From an uncultured Eubacteriales bacterium (GTDB taxonomy: Bacteria > Bacillota > Clostridia > Christensenellales > Aristaeellaceae): a stretch of 64,000 nt of DNA. The translations under genes and the position numbers were made by a program. The stretch lies in contig ONCV01000003.1 of NCBI GenBank assembly GCA_900316415.1, positions 62,001-126,000 of the forward strand, written 5' to 3'. The notes under the pieces were generated by a model. It was given only the letters and a program-made list of their open reading frames with translations, had not been told where the DNA came from and did no database searches. Of the stretch, positions 27,292 through 33,876 are shown one piece after another (within the stretch, counting starts at the first letter, position 1; each line of letters opens with the position of its first letter).

Positions 27292-27320
27292 ATATTATGG
27301 CGATTGAGCCGGATTGTCAA
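27292..27320 (-). promoter_or_regulatory. Promoter of the DUF512-der-plsY-lepA operon
   Basis: TTGACA, 17-base spacer, TAATAT on the minus strand, with AAAGGAG before the DUF512 start. Confidence 0.82.
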
Positions 27321-27325
27321 GGAGC

Positions 27326-27354
27326 TTGAATTTCATGCCTGTTCATGTTATGAT
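27326..27354 (+). promoter_or_regulatory. Promoter of the mreB-family gene
   Basis: TTGAAT, 17-base spacer, TATGAT on the plus strand; its -35 lies six bases from the -35 of the divergent DUF512 promoter, so the two may compete for polymerase. Confidence 0.65.
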
Positions 27355-27396
27355 GAGCGCGCCGGAATGCCGGCTGTAAAGGGGATTATTGGCTTT

Positions 27397-28401
27397 ATGG
27401 CACAGGTGAATGATATTGCCATCGATTTGGGAACCTCCCATGTGGTCATCTACATGAAAGGGCAGGGGATCGTTCTGCGGGAACCCTCCGCTGTTTCCGT
27501 CGATCAGGAGACGCGGCGGATCCTGGCTTTCGGAACGGAAGCCTGGCGCATGACGGGAAGAACCCCCGCGAACATTCAGGTGATTCGTCCCGTGGCCCAG
27601 GGGGAGATGACAGATTTTGATCTGACCGGGAGTATGCTTCGTTATTTTGTCTCCCAGGTGACGGGGAATCACCGTTTTTCCCGTCCCAGGGCAATTCTTT
27701 CGGTTCCTGCGGGCGTGAAGGAAATCGAGCGGAAGGCTCTGGTGACGACTCTGTTCGACGCCGGGGTCCGCAGGACGCAGCTGCTGGACCGGAACATCGC
27801 CTCCGCCCTGGGGGCGCAGCTTAACTTTCTCGGGGAATACGGCTGCATGATCGTGGACATCAGCGCCGGGGGGACGGATCTGGCCGTCCTGTACAACGGG
27901 ACACCCACGGTCGTCAGCAGCCTTCATATGGGCGGAGATCAGTTTGACGACGCGATCATCCGCTTTCTCCGCCGGAAGTACAATATGCTGATCGGCGAGA
28001 GAACCGCAGAACAGGTCAAAATCACTCTGGGCAGTGCCATCCGGCGGGATCAGTTGATTTCCATGGATATCACCGGCCGGAACCTGATTTCCGGTCTGCC
28101 AAAGACCATGACGGTGGAATCGGATGAGATCTACGAATCCCTGATTGACTGCGTCAATGACCTGATCGAGGGGATCCAGGTGCTGATAGAAAAAACTCCG
28201 CCCCAGCTGGCCTCCGATATTTTTGAGGGCGGAATCACCCTGTGCGGCGGCGCCTCGCAGCTCTATGGCCTTTCCGAGGCAATCTCCGCCGTCATGAAGG
28301 TCCCCTGCCGGGTCGCGGATGAAGCCCGGGACTGCACGGTGCTCGGCTGTGCCCGGGTGCTGGAGGATCCCGCGCAGTACAGGTATTTGCTGAACATCTG
28401 A
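27397..28401 (+). CDS. MreB/Mbl-family actin-like protein
   Basis: Actin-like ATPase that organises lateral cell-wall synthesis. N-terminal I-A-I-D-L-G-T-S-H-V-V-I-Y (phosphate 1), I-V-D-I-S-A-G-G-T-D-L-A-V-L (phosphate 2) and I-T-L-C-G-G-A-S-Q-L-Y-G-L (adenosine). 334 residues from ATG 27397, a normal MreB length; the frame is open back to 27304, before the predicted promoter. It is a single-gene unit, not followed by mreC/mreD, which fits an Mbl- or MreBH-type paralogue rather than the mreBCD gene. Which paralogue cannot be told by eye. Confidence 0.88.
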   Translation: MAQVNDIAIDLGTSHVVIYMKGQGIVLREPSAVSVDQETRRILAFGTEAWRMTGRTPANIQVIRPVAQGEMTDFDLTGSMLRYFVSQVTGNHRFSRPRAILSVPAGVKEIERKALVTTLFDAGVRRTQLLDRNIASALGAQLNFLGEYGCMIVDISAGGTDLAVLYNGTPTVVSSLHMGGDQFDDAIIRFLRRKYNMLIGERTAEQVKITLGSAIRRDQLISMDITGRNLISGLPKTMTVESDEIYESLIDCVNDLIEGIQVLIEKTPPQLASDIFEGGITLCGGASQLYGLSEAISAVMKVPCRVADEARDCTVLGCARVLEDPAQYRYLLNI

Positions 28402-28458
28402 ACGGCCGCGTGGAAAGCCTCCGCGACAAGCATGTTTCCCCTTGAAGAATCGCATGCC

Positions 28459-28490
28459 AAAGCCCCTGGAAATTGCTTTCCAGGGGCTTT
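28459..28490. terminator. Bidirectional terminator between mreB-like gene and the acyl-CoA ligase fusion gene
   Basis: Fourteen-base-pair stem (28459-28472 with 28477-28490), TTGC loop, with AAA/TTT at the base so either strand ends in a U-run. Confidence 0.88.
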
Positions 28491-28517
28491 CCTTGTGCAG
28501 GGAAGGACGTGTCCCTC

Positions 28518-31031
28518 CTATTGCTTTGATCCCGCGGTATCAATGCCGGCAGCATTGCGGAGATTCAGCCGTTCCATGGCCTCCTCCCGCATCTTGTATT
28601 TCAGGATTTTGCCGGCTGCATTCATGGGGAAGGAGGACACGAACTCAATGTACTGAGGCACCTTGTGCCTGGCCATGTGGCTTTGAATATACCCGGTCAT
28701 TTCCTCCTTCGTAACCTGGCTTCCTTCCTTTACGATGATGCACGCCATGACCGCTTCGCCGTATTTTTTGTCCGGCACCCCGATGACCTGCACGTCCTCC
28801 ACAGCCGGATGGGTATAGATAAACTCCTCAATCTCCTTGGGATAGATATTCTCGCCGCCCCGGATGATCATATCCTTCAGGCGGCCGGTGATGATATAGG
28901 TCCCGTCCGGATTGCGCCGGGCAATGTCTCCGGAGTGCAGCCAGCCATCCCTGTCAATCGCAGCCGCGGTCGCTTCGGGCATCTTGTAGTAGCCCTTCAT
29001 GATATGGTATCCTCTGGAGCAGAATTCACCATCCTGACCGTCCGGGAGCTCCTCGCCGGTTTCGGGATCGATCACCTTGCACTCCACGTTCGGGAAGGCA
29101 TATCCCACCGTCTCCGTACGCAGCATCAGATCATCCTCCCAGGCGGACATGGTGCTGCCGGGTGAGGATTCCGTCTGCCCGTAAACGCTGACGATGCCCC
29201 GCATGTTCATTTCATCCGGCTGCGCCGCCCTGCGCATCAGCTCGGGCGGACAGCCTGCCCCCGCCATAATGCCTGTCCGCATATGCGAAAAGTCCGTTTT
29301 CCGGTAATCCTCGTGATTAAACATCGCAATAAACATCGTCGGGACACCGTTGAAGCAGGTAATCCGCTCCTGATGAATGCAGGCCAGGGAATTCTTGGCC
29401 GAAAAATACGGCATGGGGCACAGGGTCGCGCCGTGCGTCATGGAGGCCGTCATGGAAAGCACCATGCCAAAGCAGTGGAACATGGGAACCTGAATCATCA
29501 TCCGGTCCGCGGTGGAAAGACCCATGCGGTCCCCAATGCACTTCCCGTTGTTGACCACATTGTAGTGGGTCAGCATAACTCCCTTGGGGAATCCGGTGGT
29601 TCCTGATGTGTACTGCATGTTGCAGACATCATCCACCCGAACTCTGGACGCATATTCCTTCAGCTTCTCTGCAGGAACGCTGTCCGCCCGTTCCATTACT
29701 TCTTCAAACGTCAGGCAGCCCGGCTGGGTAAAGCCCACGGTAATGACGTTTCGGAGGAAGGGAAGGCGCTGGCAATGAAGAGGCTCGCCCGGCCGGGATT
29801 CCGCAATTTCCGGACACAGCTCATTGATGATCCCGCGGTAATCACTGTCCAGACAGGATTCAATCATGACAAGCGTATGGGTATCGCTCTGCCGCAGCAG
29901 GTATTCCGCCTCATGAATCTTATACGCTGTGTTCACAGTCACAAGCACGGCGCCAATTTTCGTGGAGGCCCAGAAGGTCAGATACCAGGCCGGCACATTC
30001 GTGGCCCAGATGGCTACCTTGCTGCCTGGCCGGACGCCCAGCGAGATCAGACCGCGGGCCAAACGGTCCACATCCTCCCGAAATTCCTCATAGGTTCGGG
30101 TATAGTCTAGCGTTGTGTACCGGAAAGCCGTCTGATCCGGAAACTCCTCTACAACCCGGTCCAGCACCTGCGGAAAGGTCAGGTCAATCAGTTCATCCTT
30201 TTTCCAGATAAACCGTCCGGTTCCGTCGTGATTTGGATAGAGCACCTTGCGTTTTCCCCGGGGGTTCTCGAAACGCTTCATGTAGTTGATAAAGAAGGGA
30301 AGGATGATCTCCCGGACCGGGAGTTCCGGCATCCAGTCCGGCTTCCATTCCATGGAAACAAAGCCCGCATAGTCGATGGATCCCAGGGCCCGGATCAGTT
30401 CCCGAAGGGGCAGCGTGCCTTCCCCGATCAGGTTGTATTCGCCCTGATCGTCCGAGTCCCGCAGATGAACATGACGAACATAGGCTCCCAGATTGCGGAT
30501 GGTGATCTCCGGAGTCTCCTGAAAATCCCGGAAGGGATGATGCATATCCCACAGGGCTCCCAGTTCATCCCGGGCAAAGATATCCAGCAGCGCCCGCAGC
30601 CTTTCCGTATTTGCGTAGATGCCGACCGTTTTGATCAGCAGGCAAACATCCGTACCCTCCATCAGCGGAAGGATCCGCAGCAGGTTTTCGCGTACTGCGT
30701 CTTCCCTGTCCTGCAGCGCGCAAACTGCCACGTAGGGGGAACGCAGCAGGCCTGCCGCCTGAAACAGGGTCCGGAATTCCTCCGGATCAATTTCAGCATC
30801 GCTCAGGTCAATGGAAGTATCCAGGCAGGGAATCGTCAGGTGCTTTCCCTTCAATTCCCGGCTTGTTTCATTCAGGTGATAGGCATGAAAAGGGGAGGAA
30901 CGTTCCGTCAGAGCGGGAACCCGGGTCAGGTTATACAGCTCAATTCCCTGAAAGTGATATTCCTCCGCGTCGTGAAGCTGATCCTCCCAGGGGAGATCAT
31001 TCCAGCCGCGGGTGGAAAATGAGAGATTCAT
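28518..31031 (-). CDS. Fusion protein: xylose-isomerase-like TIM barrel + AMP-forming acyl-CoA ligase
   Basis: 837 residues. Residues ~1-245 match the sugar-phosphate isomerase/epimerase (IolE-like) TIM barrel, with W-D-M-H-H (161-165), H-V-H (187-189) and M-E-W (227-229). The first metal Glu, normally in an E-T-H-G-like motif, appears as K134 in L-I-K-T-V-G. Residues ~290-837 are an acyl-CoA synthetase: Y-T-S-G-T-T-G-F-P-K-G (474-484), Y-G-Q-T-E-S-S, G-W-L-H-S-G-D, G-R-L-K-D-M-I-I-R-G-G-E-N-I-Y-P and the catalytic Lys (K808 in A-A-G-K-I-L-K). The ligase half looks active, of the medium-chain/FadK-like type; substrate unknown. Its ATG overlaps the stop of the preceding LeuA-like gene, so both are under T-box control. 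Confidence 0.85.
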   Translation of the reverse strand: MNLSFSTRGWNDLPWEDQLHDAEEYHFQGIELYNLTRVPALTERSSPFHAYHLNETSRELKGKHLTIPCLDTSIDLSDAEIDPEEFRTLFQAAGLLRSPYVAVCALQDREDAVRENLLRILPLMEGTDVCLLIKTVGIYANTERLRALLDIFARDELGALWDMHHPFRDFQETPEITIRNLGAYVRHVHLRDSDDQGEYNLIGEGTLPLRELIRALGSIDYAGFVSMEWKPDWMPELPVREIILPFFINYMKRFENPRGKRKVLYPNHDGTGRFIWKKDELIDLTFPQVLDRVVEEFPDQTAFRYTTLDYTRTYEEFREDVDRLARGLISLGVRPGSKVAIWATNVPAWYLTFWASTKIGAVLVTVNTAYKIHEAEYLLRQSDTHTLVMIESCLDSDYRGIINELCPEIAESRPGEPLHCQRLPFLRNVITVGFTQPGCLTFEEVMERADSVPAEKLKEYASRVRVDDVCNMQYTSGTTGFPKGVMLTHYNVVNNGKCIGDRMGLSTADRMMIQVPMFHCFGMVLSMTASMTHGATLCPMPYFSAKNSLACIHQERITCFNGVPTMFIAMFNHEDYRKTDFSHMRTGIMAGAGCPPELMRRAAQPDEMNMRGIVSVYGQTESSPGSTMSAWEDDLMLRTETVGYAFPNVECKVIDPETGEELPDGQDGEFCSRGYHIMKGYYKMPEATAAAIDRDGWLHSGDIARRNPDGTYIITGRLKDMIIRGGENIYPKEIEEFIYTHPAVEDVQVIGVPDKKYGEAVMACIIVKEGSQVTKEEMTGYIQSHMARHKVPQYIEFVSSFPMNAAGKILKYKMREEAMERLNLRNAAGIDTAGSKQ

Positions 31032-32443
31032 ACCTCTTCCTCCTCATAGACGATTTTATTCAGCGCGCTGAGATACGCCATAATGCTGGACCCAACAATG
31101 TCCGTGGAAAGGCCTCTTCCGGAATACAGCCTGCCCTGGGAGCGGAGGCGGACAACCGTTTCACCCATGGCTTCCTTGCCTTCCGTCACCGCCTGAATCT
31201 GGAACTCATCCAGCTCAAAATGGCGTCCCACCGCTTTTTCCAGCGCCAGGAAGGCCGCGTCAATGACGCCATCGCCTGTGGATATTCCTTCCAGTACCTG
31301 ATCCCGGTAAGCAAGCTTCATATGCGCCATGGCCCCGATTTCATTCCCGGAATTCACCACGAAGCGAATCAGCTGATAGGCGGCCGGAACCTGCATGGCT
31401 TCCGTCGCGATCAGAACATCCAGTTCCTTCAGAGAGATGCTTTCCTTCTTTTCCGTCACAGACAGGAACGCCTGGTAAACTTTCTCCTGATCCTCCTCCG
31501 TCAGCATATAGCCCATCTGTTCGACGGCGCGAAGAATGCTTTCCCTGCTGTCATGATAGCTGAGCCGGATCTCGCTGTCCTGTTGTGCTGCGTCCTCCGC
31601 AAAGCCCGGAAATGCTCCGGGCAGGTTGGCGCCGCAGAGACCTTCGATCTGTGCAACGACTCTGCGAATTTCTTCGAGGCGAACTCCTGAGGTCACCCCG
31701 AATTTTTCTCCCTTCAGCGCGAGGATCCGGGCCACATGGGGGAGGCTTGCGCAGGAAAGAGGAAAGGAGGCTGCCTTGATTTCCCGGATCCCGCAGTGTA
31801 CTGCCTCGATCGCGCAGGCGTCCGCGAGGCTCAGGTCGTTTGAGCAGTCCACCCCGAACCGGACATTGTCCTTTCGCTCAATCCGGCTCAGCAGCTCTTC
31901 CAGAATCCCGCCCATCTCTTCCGGCAGCGTAGCTCCCGCAGCTTCCTGGAAGGTAATGATGCAGGCTCCCGCATCGATGGCTGCCTGGGCCAGGGCGATC
32001 AGGAAGCCCCGATCCCCCCGGAAGGCGTCCTCCGCGATGAATTCAACCCGGTCCGTCAGGTTCCGGCAGGCCTGAATCATTTCAACAACCCGGGCGGAAA
32101 GCGCCTGGGGCTTCAAATGATAGAGATATTCCATCTGAACGGAGCTCGCCGGCGCGACAACCTGCAGCCTGGCTTTCGGAGCTTCCCGCAGGGCTTTCCA
32201 GGCCGCCTCCGGGCCGGTACCGTCCAGCCGGATGGGAACCGCGATTTCCGCATGCTTTACCGCGGAGGCAACGGACTTGATCAGCAGGGGATCCACTCTT
32301 TGATTTTCAATGGCCGGAAGCTCAAGCGTGTCGACCTGCAGCCGATCAATGAGACGTGCCAGTTCAATCTTTTCCCGGAAACTCAGGGGCATCTGTCGTC
32401 CAGCCTGTTTCAACGTCCTGTCTGAGATCCAAACCTTTTCCAT
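31028..32443 (-). CDS. 2-isopropylmalate synthase-like protein with degenerate active site
   Basis: 471 residues with the layout of LeuA-family enzymes: a TIM barrel (1-~290), linker, and C-terminal LeuA dimer domain (~355-465) with V-N-S-G-N-E-I-G-A-M-A and S-T-D-I-V-G-S-S. The catalytic D-T-T-L-R-D-G motif reads D-R-T-L-K-Q-A-G (8-15); the metal-binding H-C-H-N-D is D-C-S-N-D (199-203); the G-N-A-D Asn site is S-C-A-S. So Arg, Asp, both His and the Asn used by true LeuA/CimA are all replaced, while CimA in this same window keeps them. It is thus unlikely to be a normal 2-isopropylmalate synthase; it may be a leucine-binding regulatory or altered enzyme. ATG 32443 follows GGAGG by ten bases. 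First gene after a T-box leader. Confidence 0.78.
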   Translation of the reverse strand: MEKVWISDRTLKQAGRQMPLSFREKIELARLIDRLQVDTLELPAIENQRVDPLLIKSVASAVKHAEIAVPIRLDGTGPEAAWKALREAPKARLQVVAPASSVQMEYLYHLKPQALSARVVEMIQACRNLTDRVEFIAEDAFRGDRGFLIALAQAAIDAGACIITFQEAAGATLPEEMGGILEELLSRIERKDNVRFGVDCSNDLSLADACAIEAVHCGIREIKAASFPLSCASLPHVARILALKGEKFGVTSGVRLEEIRRVVAQIEGLCGANLPGAFPGFAEDAAQQDSEIRLSYHDSRESILRAVEQMGYMLTEEDQEKVYQAFLSVTEKKESISLKELDVLIATEAMQVPAAYQLIRFVVNSGNEIGAMAHMKLAYRDQVLEGISTGDGVIDAAFLALEKAVGRHFELDEFQIQAVTEGKEAMGETVVRLRSQGRLYSGRGLSTDIVGSSIMAYLSALNKIVYEEEEV

Positions 32444-32470
32444 TGCGCTCTTTCCTCCGTTTCTATAATA

Positions 32471-32746
32471 AAACCCTGAAGCAGCCAGGCTGCCTCAGGG
32501 ACGAAACACATGATTCCGCGGTACCACCCTTGTTACTTTTCTCCTTGCGGGAAAAATCATCTCGAGCTCCAACAAGCTCTCAGCCGATCACGGGGCGCCC
32601 GTGCCCTTTTACTGGCCATCCCGGCGTTCAGGGGGCAAACTCCGGAAGCAGTTACTTCCCAGCCCGGCACCGGCTCGCAGCAACCGCCGGCTCTCTGCAG
32701 CCTTCAGGGGAAGATGCCTTCCTTCATCGTCTTTCCGTATGAAATT
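32471..32746 (-). promoter_or_regulatory. T-box leader, probable tRNA-Leu specificity
   Basis: Minus-strand leader with the full T-box core AGGGTGGTACCGCGG (32516-32530), an AGAGAG element, and a terminator at 32471-32500 (twelve-base-pair stem, TTTTATT after). Stem I folds by hand as GGAAG/CTTCC below and TTCCC/GGGAA above a loop with GCATC on one side and GTAACTG on the other; CTG (32651-32649) is at the specifier position and lies six bases before a GGAG element, the same spacing as in the other T-box of this window. The TGGT bulge fits an ACCA tRNA end, as tRNA-Leu has. The specifier is an inference. Confidence 0.9.
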
Positions 32747-32752
32747 GGACGA

Positions 32753-32781
32753 ATAATAACACAGAATAATTGAATCGTCAA
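32753..32781 (-). promoter_or_regulatory. Promoter of the T-box(Leu) operon
   Basis: TTGACG, 17-base spacer, TATTAT on the minus strand, with the T-box leader starting just after. Confidence 0.8.
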
Positions 32782-32825
32782 CCTTTTCCTCAACTTTTTG
32801 GTGAATTTGGATCGATTGGCATTTG

Positions 32826-32853
32826 TTGACAAAAATCAGATTTTGAATATGAT
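32826..32853 (+). promoter_or_regulatory. Promoter of the phoH-pgpH-ybeY/cdd-era operon
   Basis: TTGACA, 16-base spacer, TATGAT on the plus strand. The 441-base gap between the LeuA-like gene and phoH holds only the T-box leader and the two divergent promoters. Confidence 0.78.
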
Positions 32854-32884
32854 AGGTAACAACAGATGATGGAAGGACGGATGT

Positions 32885-33874
32885 TTGCCGTTGAATCGCA
32901 GGATTGATTTGTCCGCGCAGTCCATGGAGGCCTATATTGCCCTCTTTGGAATGAATGACCAGAATATCTCGATGGTCGAGCAGGAATGCGGCGTTCGCAT
33001 TTCCCTGCATGAAAGCGCCCTGACCCTTTCCGGAGAAGAAGACGCCGTCCGCCTGGCGGAGGAAGCCCTGACCGCTCTGCTGGGCATGATCTCCAGGGGG
33101 GAGCCTGTCGACCGGATGCGAATCCGCTATGTTCTCCACATGGTTCGGGAAGGAAAAGCCTCCCTGCTGGAGGAGGACATCAGTTCCCTCGTGGCCATAA
33201 CCCATCGCGGGAAGCAGATCCGCTGCAAAACGCTGGGCCAGATGCAATATGTCGATACGATTCGCCGACACGACCTGACTTTTGCCATCGGTCCTGCCGG
33301 CACGGGAAAAACCTATCTGGCCATGGCGCTGGCGGTGGTCGCGCTGAAGAACAAGGAAGTGGAGCGGATCATTCTGACCCGTCCTGCCGTGGAAGCCGGA
33401 GAAAAACTGGGCTTCCTGCCCGGCGATCTGACCCAGAAGGTGGATCCCTATCTGCGGCCGCTCTTTGACGCGCTATATGATTTCATGGGGCCGGACGCGG
33501 TTCCCCGGCTGATGGAGCGGGGAATCGTGGAGGTAGCGCCCCTGGCCTATATGCGGGGGCGGACGCTTTCCGATTCCTTCATCATTCTGGATGAAGCGCA
33601 GAATACGACGTCGGAGCAGATGAAAATGTTTCTGACCCGGATGGGATTCAGATCCCGCATGGTGGTCACGGGGGATATTACGCAGACGGACCTGCCCCTC
33701 CATGTACGTTCGGGGCTCGCCGAAGCGGTGGAACTGCTGCGTGGAATCGATGCCATCGGGATCGTGGAACTGACCCCGAACGATATTGTTCGCCATGAAC
33801 TCGTCATGAAAATTATCCAGGCTTATGAATCCAGGGAAAAGACGCCCCGGTCCGTGCCGCGAAAGGAGAGTTAG
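32885..33874 (+). CDS. phoH: PhoH-family ATPase (YbeZ type)
   Basis: N-terminal KH-like region, then a P-loop ATPase: G-P-A-G-T-G-K-T near residue 138, T-R-P-A-V-E-A-G-E-K-L-G-F-L-P-G-D, I-I-L-D-E-A-Q-N-T-T Walker B and the V-V-T-G-D-I-T-Q-T-D motif. Associated with RNA metabolism and, in this context, with YbeY in rRNA maturation. TTG start at 32885 with GGAAGG eight bases upstream; a second TTG two codons later is possible. Leads the conserved phoH-pgpH-ybeY-era operon. Confidence 0.94.
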   Translation: MPLNRRIDLSAQSMEAYIALFGMNDQNISMVEQECGVRISLHESALTLSGEEDAVRLAEEALTALLGMISRGEPVDRMRIRYVLHMVREGKASLLEEDISSLVAITHRGKQIRCKTLGQMQYVDTIRRHDLTFAIGPAGTGKTYLAMALAVVALKNKEVERIILTRPAVEAGEKLGFLPGDLTQKVDPYLRPLFDALYDFMGPDAVPRLMERGIVEVAPLAYMRGRTLSDSFIILDEAQNTTSEQMKMFLTRMGFRSRMVVTGDITQTDLPLHVRSGLAEAVELLRGIDAIGIVELTPNDIVRHELVMKIIQAYESREKTPRSVPRKES

Positions 33875-33876
33875 CC

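Noticed and set aside
32651..32656. GTA (Val) as specifier of the second T-box
   Set aside because: GTA is followed by A as is often seen, but it is at the wrong end of the internal loop; CTG has the same six-base spacing to the GAG element as the first T-box. Not fully excluded.
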